From: Chrysogorgia sp. JL179-B06
Lineage: Eukaryota > Cnidaria > Anthozoa > Scleralcyonacea > Chrysogorgiidae
Assembly: GCA_035772405.1 (NCBI GenBank)
Contig: JAYKKM010000222.1
Coordinates: 811,001 to 875,000 of the forward strand
Reading direction: 5' to 3'
Length of the DNA stretch: 64,000 bases
Positions 11,735-24,432 of this stretch are shown one piece after another; the first letter of the stretch is position 1, and each line of letters begins with the position of its first letter. Below the pieces are notes generated by a model. The model did not search any database. It was not told where the DNA came from and worked only from the letters and a program-made list of their open reading frames with translations. The position numbers and the translations under genes were made by a program.

Positions 11735-13251
11735 CATGCCCATCACTACAATCTCCACGATAAGCACCGTGGCCAGTTACTCCAAACTTGCAGGCATACT
11801 CCTCTTCTTTATTTTTTTTTGAACTCGGATTTTTTCTTTCCAATTCTTCCAGCTCTTTTCTACACACTCGCCATAAATGTTCATCACCACGATAGCGTTC
11901 CACTTTGTAAATATGATCCTCATATTTATCTGAAGTAAGCCAGTCCACTACAGTTTTATGAAAAACTGTTAAACTATCATCATAAACAAGCAACAGTGCG
12001 GAGATGCTTTCGTTCACCTTTTGAATAATACTCTTGAGAATAATTCCAGGGCGGGATTGCCCTGACAGAGAAGATTCCGACAAACCAAGACCTTCCCGAT
12101 GAAAGTTAATGGAAGGGGACCTCGAGCTGCGGCCACCATTTCCAAAATTCGATAAAAGTCGATGTTTGGATGCACTTTCACTATTTCTGCTTTCATGCGA
12201 TCGAAATAATCCTTGTAAATAGCAGAGATACTTCCAGGAATAATGTCTAAATCTATCTTTCCTTCTATTTTGCTCTGTTTTTGTAGGGCCACCAGAATAT
12301 GAAAGGCAAAAAGAAAACGAGCCTTCGCACTTAGCAACCAATTTTTCGGCAATTTTTTTCAGCAGGCGTGAGACTGGAGAGACCATTTTGGAGAAAACAT
12401 CGTATATCTTTCTTATTATCTTCATTATTGGGTAGGATTTCTACCGCTTTTAAATGACTCAAGGTCTTCTGGACTGGTAATTCTGGTCGGCTAGTGATAA
12501 GAACTTTGATCCACTTTGGAAGCTTTGGAAACTCCTTTGATATAACATCTAACAGCCCACTTTTCCCTCCACTTTCACTCTCGTCAAGACCATCAATTAC
12601 GATCAGCATGGTTTGCCGTTCTCCTAGTTCGTGTAGAGGGTCATGTAGGAGCACACGAAAAGCATCTGGAACAGTGTCTCTTGAATGAGGGCGCTCCAAC
12701 TGATCCATGAGTTTTTCTTGAAACTCAGGGATGTTTTCACAAAAATGACTTGCAAGAGACTCCACCATCTTTAGCGGATTACGATAATCTGCGAAGTTAA
12801 ATCGACAGAAATGATAGCCAGCTAACTGTTTTTTTTTTCTCATAAACTTCGCAAACTTTAGCAGAGAACACGCTCTTTCCGACCCCTGGGCCAGCGGTAA
12901 GCACCATGACTCTAGAATCTGGCTCCTCTCTATACCAGAATTTAACTCGATCGAGAAGCCATTCTCTAGTGCCAGTGTGAAATGACTTGATAAGTTGCTG
13001 ACGATCTCCGGTAAATTTGAACTTCGCTAAATCAAGGACATAGCGCCAAGAATGGTTATTTCTAAACTTGTTAGCTTTTGTTTGCAAGATATGTGTTTGG
13101 TGCGATGATAATTGCAAATTGGATAATGCAGAGACACCGGAATCACTATCGACATTTTCTTGACGACGGCGTTTTACCCCATGCTTGATTTCTTGCGTGA
13201 TGGTTTTATTCGATTGAGGAGTAGAGTCTGCAGCAATTTCATAATTCATCT
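11735..13251 (-). CDS. NLR gene exon 2: NACHT NTPase domain, frameshifted
   Basis: The exon begins after the acceptor acttttag and reads EMNYEIAADSTPQSN. A basic stretch (KRRRQE) is followed by the NACHT domain: Walker A TAGPGVGKSVF, Walker B MLIVIDGLDES and sensor 1 IKVLITSRPE. A winged-helix-like part follows (EMVAAARGPLPLTFIG, SALLLVYDDSLTVFHKTVVD, WL) and then EHLWRVCRKELEEL. The frame is broken four times: in the A10 run at about 12829-12838, near 12345, near 12315 and near 12095. Protein similarity continues across each break, so they are either recent decay or single-base indel errors in the assembly. The exon ends GGG CAT G before gtacgt. NACHT ATPases are oligomerising signal platforms in innate immunity. 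Confidence 0.8.
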
Positions 13252-13329
13252 CTAAAAGTAAAATGTATATATGTTATTAACCAAACAGGATGGTAAAACT
13301 TTATTTCAACACGCTAACCCCATACAACT

Positions 13330-14290
13330 AAAGTTGGTTTCCAAGAGGGGCGTGATAATTACATGAAATTGTAAAATATTAAAATTATTACATAATAATT
13401 CATTATTATAAAACAGCTAAAAATTACAAGACATTAACAAAAATAATCTAACTAACGTAACTACAATATTATTAAAATGGCTACAATGTCTTCATATAAT
13501 AAAAAAATTATTTAAATACAAACAAATGAAACTCATGAGATTTAGAGCAGGCTGATTCAATAAATTTCTCTGCTGAAGGAAATTAACGATTTCTGATTTT
13601 TTAATTCGCACGGTAAGCTGTTCCACAATTTGCTACCACTGTAGCTAAAACTCTTCTTTAAATAATCAGTATTTGGCAGCGGTATATGGAAAGCAGTTGA
13701 TCCTCCCCTTAGATTATAATGGCGGGAAGCATCAGATGCTCTGAAAATGTTTGTTAGCGTTTGTGGAGCGAATCCATGTACGACTTTAAACATGAGCTTA
13801 GCTTTAATAAGTGCTCTACGCTCAATCAAAGTCTTCCATCCAAGCTCATTTAGGGCCAGCTCTGATTGACCATGTGTATTTGTACGACCAGTAATAACCC
13901 TGGCAGATCGATCATGCAGCTTTTGCAACCGATCTGATAAAGTTGAACCTATGGAGTCCCACACTTCGCAACAATAATCGAAGTGCGGCTGAACTAGCGC
14001 ATTGTAGACTGATACGAGTATACTACGATTTACGCATGGTCTGAGCCGTTTAATTGCTCCAATTCCAGAGGATACACGCTTTGTTAGATTTTCAATGTGA
14101 TTATCCCACAATAGGAATTGGTCAATAAGTACTCCAAGTGATTTAGTGACTTTTACTCTTTTGATTGGAACATCGCCAACAAAAACGTTGGGATCTTCGA
14201 TATAACTTCGAAACTAATATTATGTCTTGATCCAATCAAAAGATATTCCGTTTTGACTAGATTAAGACTAAGCTTGTTGCCAAGAGCGAA
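13330..14290 (-). mobile_element. CR1/L2-type LINE, 3' RT fragment
   Basis: The long frame 14111-13557 reads LWDNHIENLTKRVSSGIGAI, then VQPHFDYCCEVWDSIGSTLS, RSARVITGRTN and KKSFSYSGSKLWNSLP, the C-terminal third of a CR1/L2-type polymerase. An upstream piece in another frame (NKLSLNLVKTEYLLIGSRHN) places the 5' truncation near 14290. The 3' part is AT-rich and ends about 80 bp from the NACHT exon. Confidence 0.85.
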
Positions 14291-14640
14291 GAAGTGAAAA
14301 TCTGAGAAAACAAAGAAAGCGAAGAAGTGAAAATCTGAACTGATATATCTCACAAAGAAAGCGAAGAAGTGAAAAATCTTCAAAAGAAAGTTATTTTATC
14401 ATTTTAAAAGTTCTTCCAAATAAGGCAATCAAAATTTTTGAGGTTAGGGGCACTTTAAAACGAAATCGTTTGTTGGTAAATCGACACATACAGTTGTTAC
14501 GCTGGAAGCGAAGCGAAACGACTTTATGTTACATACTGTAGCAAAACGACTTCTGGTTGTAAGCGAAACGACTTGTAGCGAAAACGACATGTCATTGCAC
14601 ACATTACAATGTGCTGCGATTTTTTCCTTGAATTAACCTA
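14291..14640. repeat. Short tandem repeats (GCGAAGAAGTGAAAATCTGA and AGCGAAACGACTT units)
   Basis: Three copies of a unit ending GCGAAGAAGTGAAAA lie at 14285-14380, and AGCGAAACGACTT-type repeats at 14507-14590. No gene is seen. Confidence 0.55.
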
Positions 14641-14814
14641 GTCATTGTGTGAAACATGTGAGTTCATTTTACCTGTGCAGTTTCAATGAAAAAGTAGTTT
14701 CAAGCCGAGATCAAAATGAGGATGAGAAAGCATGGCAGTCACGAATTTTTATATATAGGAGGTTGTTGCTTGTAAAATGTGGACATACGTATACTGCTAA
14801 ATCGCAGTTTTTTA

Positions 14815-15600
<786 letters not shown>

Positions 15601-15904
15601 GAAATCTAAGGAATTTTTGGGAAAACTAAGGAAATTTGATGGACACGCTAAGGATTCTTTAATTTGTTGTGAGAGGGGCGTATATTAAATTACCATTGTG
15701 GCACAGATATACAATAGTAAAACTGGAAGCAATATTGGTATTTACATTCATTGGAAGTGATTGCTATGATGATTTCAGGTGAAGGAAAATCATTACTTTA
15801 CACATGACTTGGTGGACTGGTGCAGATATATTAACCAATTAAAAACTGAACAAACATACTTCTTGTGGGGAAACTATACACCCATTACTGGTATAGCCCA
15901 TTGG

Positions 15905-16149
15905 CCCATGAGTATGAGTATGAGTATGATTTATTTTGAGTCGATCACGCAGGATAAGGTTGCCCTATTTATCCGAGCCAGAGGCTCATGTTTTAAGCGC
16001 TCGACTATTCAGTTTATCACTCTTAGGTGAACGGAAAACCCAACTGATAGGGATTCCGAGGGCCTATACGATTTAAGGTCGTTTTCCGAGAAGACCCGAA
16101 AGTCTTACCATTTGCTGGTGTTATTGCAAAGGCAGCACCTTCTCCTCAA

Positions 16150-16183
<34 letters not shown>

Positions 16184-16245
16184 GGTTTGAACACGGGTCT
16201 CCCAGCTCATAAACATGTGTGGTAACCACTAGACCACAACAGCTG
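15905..16245 (-). mobile_element. tRNA-derived SINE (family 3) with (TCATAC)n tail
   Basis: On - from 16245: GTTGTGGTCTAGTGGTTACC (A box) and CGTGTTCAAACCCTGGG (B box), then a 200-bp body. It ends in ACTCATACTCATACTCAT at 15909-15928, a SINE 3' microsatellite. Confidence 0.7.
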
Positions 16246-16574
16246 GTATGAGGCCCATTGTTTCTCTGATGCATTGACTGCATACATGGGAACGGTGCTA
16301 CACTACCGATGGGCATTGTAGTTTTTAGCACTTGGTCTTAGATTATTAGAGTACTTCCATTTTGGTAAGAAATACAGGAACATGTTTTATTGAACAATGT
16401 CAATCATAAACTTTAATATTATTTTGCTGTATGGTAGTATAACCTGTGATCATACATATACCTATTAAACAGTTCTAATTCATTAGTGCTTTTACTTGGC
16501 GGCCGACGAGGAAGGAGCTCTTCGGAGCGCTCCTCGGGGCCTCGTCTAACGTATATATTTTAACGTTCCTTGAA

Positions 16575-17942
16575 TTGGTGGGCAGGTATCCCTCGATTCA
16601 CAGTATAAAGGAACAACGTTATAAATTACTACCAAATCATCAAACAGCCCTTACGGAATATATGGCGACCGAGTCTGATAACGGACATTCGACAATAATC
16701 TGGCTGCCAAAAGTACCTCCAAAGAAGAAGAACGAATGTGTTATCGGAACAATCAACGTACGGAGTCTGTCTGACGATATCAAACTGGGGACAACATACG
16801 ACCTATTTAGAAACCTACGCCATAGCGTTTGCTGTCTGCAAGAAACAAGACGAACTGGCCAAGGTATATTACAACATGAGGAAATATAGTTTATCTAGAG
16901 CGGACATAAAAAGAAACGTGCAGCTGGAGTGGGAATCCTGATATGGAACACAGTTAGGTTGATCGATGTGAACTACATTAATGAGAGAATCTTACAAATA
17001 CTCGTCAAGTTAATCAATATCGCCATTACGAATTGCTACGCACCAACGAACGATGCGAAAGAAAGTCAGAAGGACACATTCTATAGAATACTAAAGAAAT
17101 GCTTCGATGATACACCAGCGAAATACAAACAGATAATAACCGGTGACTTCAATGCTACCATCGGAGAGGAAAGTTATGGATTATGGAGATGTTTAGGTCC
17201 AGCGAACAACAAACAACCAACACACGATGAACAGGGACTACTCCAATTCACAGAAACACACAAACTACGCCACTTGAAAATTCTGTGAGACCATCAACAA
17301 AAGGTGACTCCAAAATCAATACTTGGATATCCCCGAAACGTTTCGAAAAGAGGTTAGACTATGTTCTTATTAACAAATTCACACACCGATACGCTACAAA
17401 ATGCATGGTTCGGGGAGGTTCCTCAAGGGGATTTGAGACGGACATTTGCTATTGGAAACCTCATTTCAATTCCACAGAAAAGAAGAAATCAACAACAAAG
17501 AAAAGAAGAAATCAAAAACCAAAAATTAATATTTAACAACTAACTAATCCTAAGAAACAGAACGAATACATAAACTGCCTTGAAACTAAACTTTCTGATA
17601 CTCCAAAAGACGATCTTGAAAACGAAAATACAGTAATCATCGAGGCAATTAAGAACGCATCATCAATGACAAATACAGTAATCATCGAGGCAATTAAGAA
17701 CGCATCATCAATGACGAACTGAAATAACTCATCAAACAACAAAACAACACAGATGATGAGTCCAAACTAAAAAACCTCAAACAACAAGTGAAGAAGAAAC
17801 GGCAATCTCTTATGAACGACTTCTACAGGGAAAAAGCTGACTCAATTAACCAGGCGAATGAGGCCAGACAACTTGAAAGGGAAGTTGCAGAAGCGAAGAT
17901 CATTTCAAGGAGAACGATATAATCATGCCAGTAGAATTAACT
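16575..17942 (+). mobile_element. RTE-like LINE, 5' part (APE endonuclease), interrupted
   Basis: Reading across frames gives CVIGTINVRSLSDDIKLG, VGILIWNTVRLIDVNYINER, ITNCYAPTNDAKES, QIITGDFNATIGEESYG and WISPKRFEKRLDYVLINKF. These are the blocks of an apurinic-type endonuclease (metal site in GDFNA, catalytic region in RLDYVL). The element is stopped at 17942 by a BEL/Pao insertion and resumes at 24587 with the reverse transcriptase. Several frameshifts make it inactive. A roughly 45-bp direct duplication (ACAGTAATCATCGAGGCAAT units) lies at 17628-17715. Confidence 0.8.
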
Positions 17943-18155
17943 TGTCCAGAATTTCCTCTTGTAGGATTAGTTTCCTGGGCAAATCACAGTTAAATCCTCA
18001 CACCAAGTTTGATAACATTTAATATAAAACAGGGTTCTTAAAATCGCGCTCGAACAGTCTTCACACACTCTTAGTTCGCATGCCTCTCACGTGACTTGAG
18101 TCACGTTTTTCTAAGTAAGCTTCAAACGTCACATCCGGGTCAACAATTCCCGACA
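17943..18155 (-). repeat. BEL/Pao long terminal repeat (3' LTR, minus orientation)
   Basis: It starts TGTCCAGAATTTCC on + and ends CAACAATTCCCGACA, so it has TG...CA ends. The last 155 bases recur at 24433-24582. The left flank AACT (17939-17942) matches AACT at 24583-24586, a 4-bp target duplication. Confidence 0.8.
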
Positions 18156-18272
18156 CACTCCCCCCATATTTCTTTAGGAAATATGAGTTACTTCAATAGA
18201 TAAATTACGATAGTAAATGTTTTAAAATGTCAAAACGAATAAGCTGTTTTTATATTTAATAATGGGCTCTTG

Positions 18273-20913
18273 TTAAGTGTTCCTCTGCTCTTCTTTTGCA
18301 ATGTCTTCTAATCGTAATTTTGCTGCCTCAGCTGCATCTCTTCTAGGTCGGAATGTGGGCGCTGTCGGATTTAGTGTTTCTTTTGGTGCTTTGTCACAAG
18401 AGAGTTCCAGTGGGTATAACTGTTGGATGGCTCGTTCTAGAATCCCTTTTCCTGTGCGCAACTTCGCAGCCCGAACCACTCCGTCCTTTCCTTTGACAAG
18501 CTCTTGTACTACCCCAAGCTTCCATTGGTTCCGATTACTTTGATCTCCTTGGATGATCACCGCATCTCCTACTGCTGGATGAACTGACTGCTTCCCTCCG
18601 GATTGTCGGTGTTGTTCACGTAAGCTGCGGATATACTCTCTAGACCATCGTCTCCACATTGCGTCTTTGCAGCGGCTCAAGTGTCTCGCTCGTTTTCTTA
18701 GGCTTGATTCAGGCAGGTGATCAGCCTCCAATTCGGGTAATAGATTAGGATTCAGCATTCTGGTGTTGCATCGCGTATGGAGTAAGTAATGGTAGTTGTA
18801 TGTCGTCCTCAATGTATTCTAACGGCCGGTTGTTAATTGCGATGTCTACGTCAAGTACGATTTCTTCCAGCTCTTTCCAACGCAAGATCCCATTGCCAAT
18901 TACTTTATAGAAAGCGTTCTTGAATATTCCAATCAACCGTTCAAATTGACCGCCCCACCATGGAGCCTTACTGAGGTTGAAGCACCACTTGGTGGACTGA
19001 CGGGCAAGGTAGTTGTAAAACTTCTCATCTATTTGTACCTTTTTAAGCCATGTCGCTGCAGCTTTGAATGTTCCGCCATTATCGGAGTAGATAATTTGGG
19101 GTCTACCGCGTCGAGCAATAAACCGTTTCAGACTGGTCAGGAACTGGTCCGTTTCAAGGGACGGCAATAGTTCCAAGTAAACTCCCCTTGTTAAACTGCA
19201 CGCATAAATTACCAAATACGGTCTTGGCTCGAATTTGATACTTGATAGGCCCAGCGAAATCAACCCCGATTACTTGATATATGGCTTGTCTCCTTGCGTT
19301 CGCGTGGTGGGTAGATTACCAGGAGGTGGCGACTCGAAAGCTCTCAGTTGAAACCGCTTGCAACCCCAGCATTTCCTTCTGATTTTCTTCACCAAGCATC
19401 TCAGTCTTGGAACCCAGTATCTTTCCCGTATCTTCGCCATGGTGAGTGATACTCCCCCATGCAACGTTTCAAGATGAGCTTCTTGAACTAACTTCATGGT
19501 GAAGGGATGGTGATCAGGAAGATATATAGGGTGTTCACCTTGAAGTCTTCCTCTACACTCCAGGATCTGTTGATGGTTTGGTTGCAAGTTAAGCCTGACT
19601 TGATCTTTCTTGAACGATTCTGTCGCTACTATTTGACACGGAGTTCTCTTTGTCCACCACGTCTTCTGTGTCTCGATGTCTTCCGTCGTTAATGGACCTG
19701 ATTTCCGCTTTTCCACAGATGGTCTACAATTCCCAACAAATCTTTGTATCCAGGCTCCGATTCGAAGAACTTTCCATAACTCAAATTTGTCCATCAGAGT
19801 ATTGAATGGATCATTTGTACGACAGCTAGCACCTCTTTAGTCATCTTGGCTTCGGCTTTACTCGCGGCACACGGCACCGGTGTTATGTCCGGTGGCCACT
19901 GCTCTGAAGCTGCTAACCACGACGGGCCACTGCTCCATAATTGTGAGTTGGTCACACTTCCCCCACGACTACCCAAATCTGCTGGATTCTCACTGGTTGG
20001 TACATGATGCCACTTGATGTTGGTGTTTTCTCTGATCTTGTTCACACGGTTTGAGACAAATTGCTTGTATTGACCACTGCCTTGAATCCAATACAACGCC
20101 ACTGTGCTATCTAGCCAACAGTGGAGTTCTCTTGCAACCATTGGTCTAAGTGCTTGATGAACGTTGTTAATCAGGTTAGCAGCCATGTGCCCAGCTACTA
20201 ATTCTAATCTTGGTATCGTCAACCCACGTTTAGCTAGACGTGACTTTGCTGTGACGATGCCCTGCGTTACTCCGTCCTTTTGATCCACCACCGCGTATAC
20301 TACTGCGCAAACTCCTTGGATACTGGCATCTCCGAATGCGTGTAAGGATATGTTCTGTATAGGCTGTTGATGTGGTGCGACTGATCTTGGAAGACTGATA
20401 GACTCTGGCAATTTCTCGTACCAGTTATTCCAACGCTTTTGAATTTCGTGAGGTAGCTCAGTATCCCACGCTAGCTTCTTGTCGCTGATCTCTCGGAAAA
20501 TCATCTTTCCTGATAAGACTGTCGGCGAGGCTATCCCCAATGGATCATAAAACTTTCGCAAGACTTGATAAAACTCCCCTTTTCGTGGGCTCCCCCTTCT
20601 CTTGTGGAAATTCTACTCTTAAAGTGTCGCTTGCTTTATTCCACGGTAGACCGAGAATCTTTGTTTCCACAGCGGAAGTTCCGAGTTGTTGTTTAGCGTA
20701 AGACAGTTCGTCTACTCCGGTTGCTTCATCGTTAAATTCTGCTTCCAGCTGGATTGCGTTACTGTGAAACTTGTGCAATTTGAAGCAGCCATCTTCGAAA
20801 ATCTCTTTGGCGATTTCTTTCTTACTCTTTGCTTCGGAGACGTTGTTTCCACCAAGCACTAGATCGTCCACGCAGGGCCGCCGAGAGGTTTTGTGGGGCC
20901 CGGGGCAAAACAT
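18273..20913 (-). pseudogene. BEL/Pao pol: RT end, RNase H, integrase, C-terminal domain
   Basis: On -, from 20913 down: the RT catalytic block CVDDLVLGG (usually YVDD) and KILGLPWN; then RNase H with ISLHAFGDASIQGVCAVVYA and GLTIPRLELVAGHMAANL; then the integrase zinc-binding region HGGVSLTMAKIRERYWVPRL with CWGCKRF. The integrase core follows with IIYSDNGGTF and KAPWWGGQFERLIG. A DUF5641-like C-terminal domain (GDAVIIQGDQSNRNQWKLG) ends at 18273. The frame shifts between these blocks. The RT is severed upstream of CVDD by a hAT insertion and about 80 residues of RT are missing. Confidence 0.9.
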
Positions 20914-20957
20914 TGATTGGGGCCCCTGATGACGTCATAGTGATGACGTCATGGCAG

Positions 20958-21150
20958 TAAAATCTTTATTGATATAGTTCATAAAGTATTAACGTTTGCG
21001 GATACAACCATGTATAATTTATAATTGCTTTATTATAGCTAAGCTTTCGTCCTGTTTAACTCAGGACTTCCTCAGAGTCAGAGCTTGCGAAAACTTTATG
21101 AACTACATCAATATTCGCCATACAAAGCAGCTATAAAACCATTAAAATCT
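20958..21150. mobile_element. Small fold-back insertion with hammerhead-like core, inside the hAT
   Basis: The repeated flank AAAATCTTTATTG at about 20961 and 21143 brackets an inverted repeat (TAGTTCATAAAGT / ACTTTATGAACTA). Confidence 0.55.
21035..21082 (-). ncRNA. Hammerhead-ribozyme-like motif
   Basis: On - the core CTGAGGA (21075-21069, matching CUGANGA) is followed by A, a perfect 6-bp helix II GTCCTG / CAGGAC and GAAA (21048-21045). Then comes GCTT and AGC, matching the minimal helix III and UH cleavage site of retroelement hammerheads. Helix I pairs only weakly. Confidence 0.5.
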
Positions 21151-21164
21151 TTATTGTCCAGAAT

Positions 21165-22307
21165 CTAGAAAATCTTTTTTCTGGCTTTTTCAGCGGCAAA
21201 ACTGTCAATTAAATCTTCAAAGTTAAGACATCTTGCCAAACGATGCTCTATGGACAGTACCATAAGACTTGCGATCCTTTCTTGTGTCATTGTTGATCGC
21301 AGTCTGGATTTTATCAAAGCAAGTTTGCTGAACGAACGTTCTCCTGATGCTACTGATACAGGGATAGACAAAAAAATCCGAAGGCAAATGCAAATCTGTG
21401 GATATAAGGACTCGATCTTCTTCTCAAATATGTAATTCAACAAAGCTATAGCTTTGTTTTTCTTAGTTACTGCATTAACACCAAGATCTTGAAAAAATTT
21501 GGCATAATGACGAAGCTCCTCCTCCAGGTCTTCTTCGATAACATCATTGGGATAGCTCTCAGCAAGTCGTTTGGCTTGCTCCTTGACAATTTCATTGGAT
21601 GGATTCACAGGAGGGTTGACAATGAACTCAAACATATCTGCAAGTTTCTCAACAGCTTCGAATCTTTCCGAAAGCTGTAGCAAAAGAGTATCTAATGCTT
21701 TGTAGAAAACGTTAACTTTAAACGCTTCTTCTTGAGTGGAATGAACATGCTCTTCTGCTTCATTTGGATTTCTCCTCGTTGTCTTTCTGGAACGTTTCTC
21801 TTGCAATGTTGTCGTCTGGTCCAGTGCAGATGAAACAAGCTTTGCCTCTTCGAGCAGATTTTCCCACGAATCTCGAAGGGTCTGGACATCTTGGTGTAAG
21901 GATCCAAGATACTTGGCCTCTTCAGCGATAGAAATATCTGCAAACTGCAGTATCTTGTTGACATCGTCGATGCACTGGAGTGTCTTGAACCAAAAGGTCG
22001 CCATGAGAATGTATTCAAATGAATTCATCCACATCAGCAGACATTCAGAATCACTATAAGCTTCAGCTGTTAAATCAAGCTCAGTTTGCAATTTTGAAAG
22101 GGCCTCCAGCATCTTCTTGTGATTCTTCACCAGTGGTCTAACTGCGTCAATTCTTGCACTCCATCTGGTTTTTGACAGGCTGTGCAATGAAACTCCCGTA
22201 GTATCTTTCAGAATCTTCCAACGAGCTGGACTTGCAGAAAATAGATTATACAGCTTTTGGACATTGCCAAAAAAGAGCTTTATTTTAGGGGCCTGGGCCC
22301 CTCCCAC
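21165..22307 (-). CDS. hAT transposase, C-terminal two thirds (ZMYM-like subfamily)
   Basis: The 380-codon open frame contains VSLHSLSKTRWSARIDAVRP, the conserved Trp/Arg block of this hAT group, and ends with the dimerisation region SIPVSVASGERSFSKLALIK and SRLRSTMTQERIASLMVLSI. The N-terminal zinc finger and first catalytic Asp region are absent. So the copy is not autonomous although the frame is open over its whole length. It sits inside a dead BEL/Pao copy. Confidence 0.85.
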   Translation of the reverse strand: MGGAQAPKIKLFFGNVQKLYNLFSASPARWKILKDTTGVSLHSLSKTRWSARIDAVRPLVKNHKKMLEALSKLQTELDLTAEAYSDSECLLMWMNSFEYILMATFWFKTLQCIDDVNKILQFADISIAEEAKYLGSLHQDVQTLRDSWENLLEEAKLVSSALDQTTTLQEKRSRKTTRRNPNEAEEHVHSTQEEAFKVNVFYKALDTLLLQLSERFEAVEKLADMFEFIVNPPVNPSNEIVKEQAKRLAESYPNDVIEEDLEEELRHYAKFFQDLGVNAVTKKNKAIALLNYIFEKKIESLYPQICICLRIFLSIPVSVASGERSFSKLALIKSRLRSTMTQERIASLMVLSIEHRLARCLNFEDLIDSFAAEKARKKIF

Positions 22308-22352
22308 TATGGGATTTTAGGGGGCCCCTCTCACTTGGGGGCCCGGGGCAAA

Positions 22353-22811
22353 TTTCAGAAATGCCTTCTGCAAATCTCCGGTGACCATGACAGGATGGAA
22401 TCTTGTCTTCACAAGGACGTTCCATAGAAGATTCTGAAGAGGCGGTCCAGCGTTAAGACAGTCGTTCAACGATGGTTGATCATTTCGTTCTCTCGCAGAG
22501 GCATCGTATACCACTCTTAGCTTGGTACTTTCTGCATCTTGTCGAACTACAGCGTTGTGGGGGATGTAGAATTATCTACCCGTGACGACTTCGGGGGCTT
22601 TCTCCACGACTCCATGCTCTATCTGATCTTGGATGATCTCGTCGTACTTCGAGTAATCGCCATTGCGTTCCAACTTGCGAACCAGTTGTTGCAGTCTACT
22701 GAGGCTGCCCATCTTGTTGGTTGATAACTCTGGATGGTTGGCTTTCCAAGGAAGTCCAGTCTCACACCATCATTCCTTATTTCGCTGTAATTGTTCCTTG
22801 AATTCTTGGTA
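22353..22811 (-). pseudogene. BEL/Pao RT, N-terminal part (minus arm of an inverted duplication)
   Basis: On - it reads VYQEFKEQLQRNKE, then the RT N-terminal block LRVVYDASARERNDQPSLND and TGDLQKAFLK at the hAT boundary. The same coding stretch is present on + at 24040-24430, forming an inverted repeat of about 390 bp with a unique centre. Confidence 0.85.
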
Positions 22812-24432
22812 GACTATAAAGGAAATACTAGAGCTCCCATATATTCCAATAGCCAACACGAAGAAGGTCCACGAGTTCCATGAAAAGTTAACATACAACG
22901 TGCAGTCGCTTGAAACCCTCAACAAAATAAGCCAGGTAGATGGTGCCGTTTCGATGACGCTAGACAAATTAACTGCAATTCGAGGAGACCTTGTCCGAAC
23001 AGACACCAACTGGGAGAAATGGAACTTTGTGCAGCTTACCGAAGCTCTTCGTCTTTGACTCTTCGGACACGTCGAAATCCTGTCGACACTTTAAAACCAG
23101 AAGATCCACCCCGAAAGCGAGAAAAGTCGAGCAAAGTTTACAAAACACATCAGAAAAGGGATCAAACGAAGCCAAACCTGTGTGTATATTGCGAGTCATC
23201 AGAGCATAAGTCGGTAGAGTGCTCAACGGTCAAGTCTTCGGAAGATCGGAAGAACATCCTTGCAGAAAAGAAACTGTGCTATAACTGTACGGGTAGATCA
23301 CATCGCGCAGCTGAATGTCGAAGTACAACAACCTGTCGGAAATGTGCAAAGCGACACCACACATCCATATGTGACGAAAAGCCTGAATCAGAGAAAATGT
23401 ATTCAGCACATCAATCAGATAACGGCGAAGTGATATATCCGGTGGTACTTCTGGAGATAGATGGCATCAAGACGAGAGCACTCCTTGATACTGGATCTGG
23501 AAGCTCATATGCCTCAGCTAAGTTGATCAACGCCCTTCACAAAAAGCCAACTGAAACCAAAACCAAGCGCATTGAAATGATGTTTGGTGCAACTACAATG
23601 AAAGTGGAAACCTACAGCGCTCAGATGAAATCCATAGACGGTGATTTCTTAATGGACATCAACTTAACTAGGGTGGACAAACCAGAGCTGATGTGTTTAG
23701 ATAATCCATACTACCAAAGTTGGTTGAATAAATATCCACACCTTCATGGAATACAAATTCATGATGTTGATGCTAAACAAGAGCTGCCTATTCATATTGT
23801 GCTGGGTGCGAGCGAGCATGCTGCAATTAAATCCAAGACCGCACCAAGAGTTGGATCGCCTGGACAACCAGTGGCAGAGAAGACTCTTCTTGGATGGACG
23901 ATAATGTCACCTGGCCGAGAAGTCGACACCAGTCCCTTGATGCTTACACGTTCCACGAGTACCGACTACGAGCAGTTATGTAACCTTGATGTTCTTGGTT
24001 TGGAGGATGCGCCAGAGCATGATCAAAACACAGTCTACCAAGAATTCAAGGAACAATTACAGCGAAATAAGGAAGGATGGTATGAGACTGGACTTCCTTG
24101 GAAAGCCAACCATCCAGAGTTATCAACCAACAAGATGGGCAGCCTCAGTAGACTGCAACAACTGGTTCGCAAGTTGGAACGCAATGGCTTACTCGAAGTA
24201 CGACGAGATCATCCAAGATCAGATAGAGCATGGAGTCGTGGAGAAAAACCCCCGAAGTCGTCACGGGTAGAGAATTCTACATCCCCCACAACGCTGTGGT
24301 CCGACAAGATGCAGAAAGTACCAAGCTAAGAGTGGTATACGATGCCTCTGCGAGAGAACGAAATGATCAACCATCGTTGAACGACTGTCTTAACGCTGGA
24401 CCGCCTCTTCAGAATCTTCTATGGAACGTCTA
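22812..24432 (+). pseudogene. BEL/Pao gag-protease-RT start, inverted relative to the rest of the element
   Basis: On + a gag-like region (ELPYIPIANTKKVHEFHEKL) leads to CCHC-type fingers CVYCESSEHKSVEC and CYNCTGRSHRAAEC, then the aspartic protease motif ALLDTGSGSSYASAKL and LGWTIMSPGRE, then the RT start up to LLWNV. The longest frame is 23019-24329. It lies between the LTRs but opposite to pol, so no continuous gag-pol can be read. The join at 24431 shares GTCTACCAAG with the internal breakpoint near 24040. Confidence 0.85.

Larger units (their letters stand above)
20873..22352 (-). mobile_element. hAT transposon inserted in the BEL/Pao RT
   Basis: The left end CAGGGCCGCCGAGAGG is a hAT-type terminus; GGGGCCCGGGGCAAA recurs near the right end (22338-22352), but the right terminus itself is degenerate. 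Inside, the minus frame 22307-21165 is transposase. BEL sequence GDLQKAFLK resumes immediately to the right. Confidence 0.75.

Noticed and set aside
14153..14383. Phe-rich 76-residue frame
   Set aside because: It is mostly the GCGAAGAAGTGAAAA tandem repeat fused to the end of a LINE fragment.
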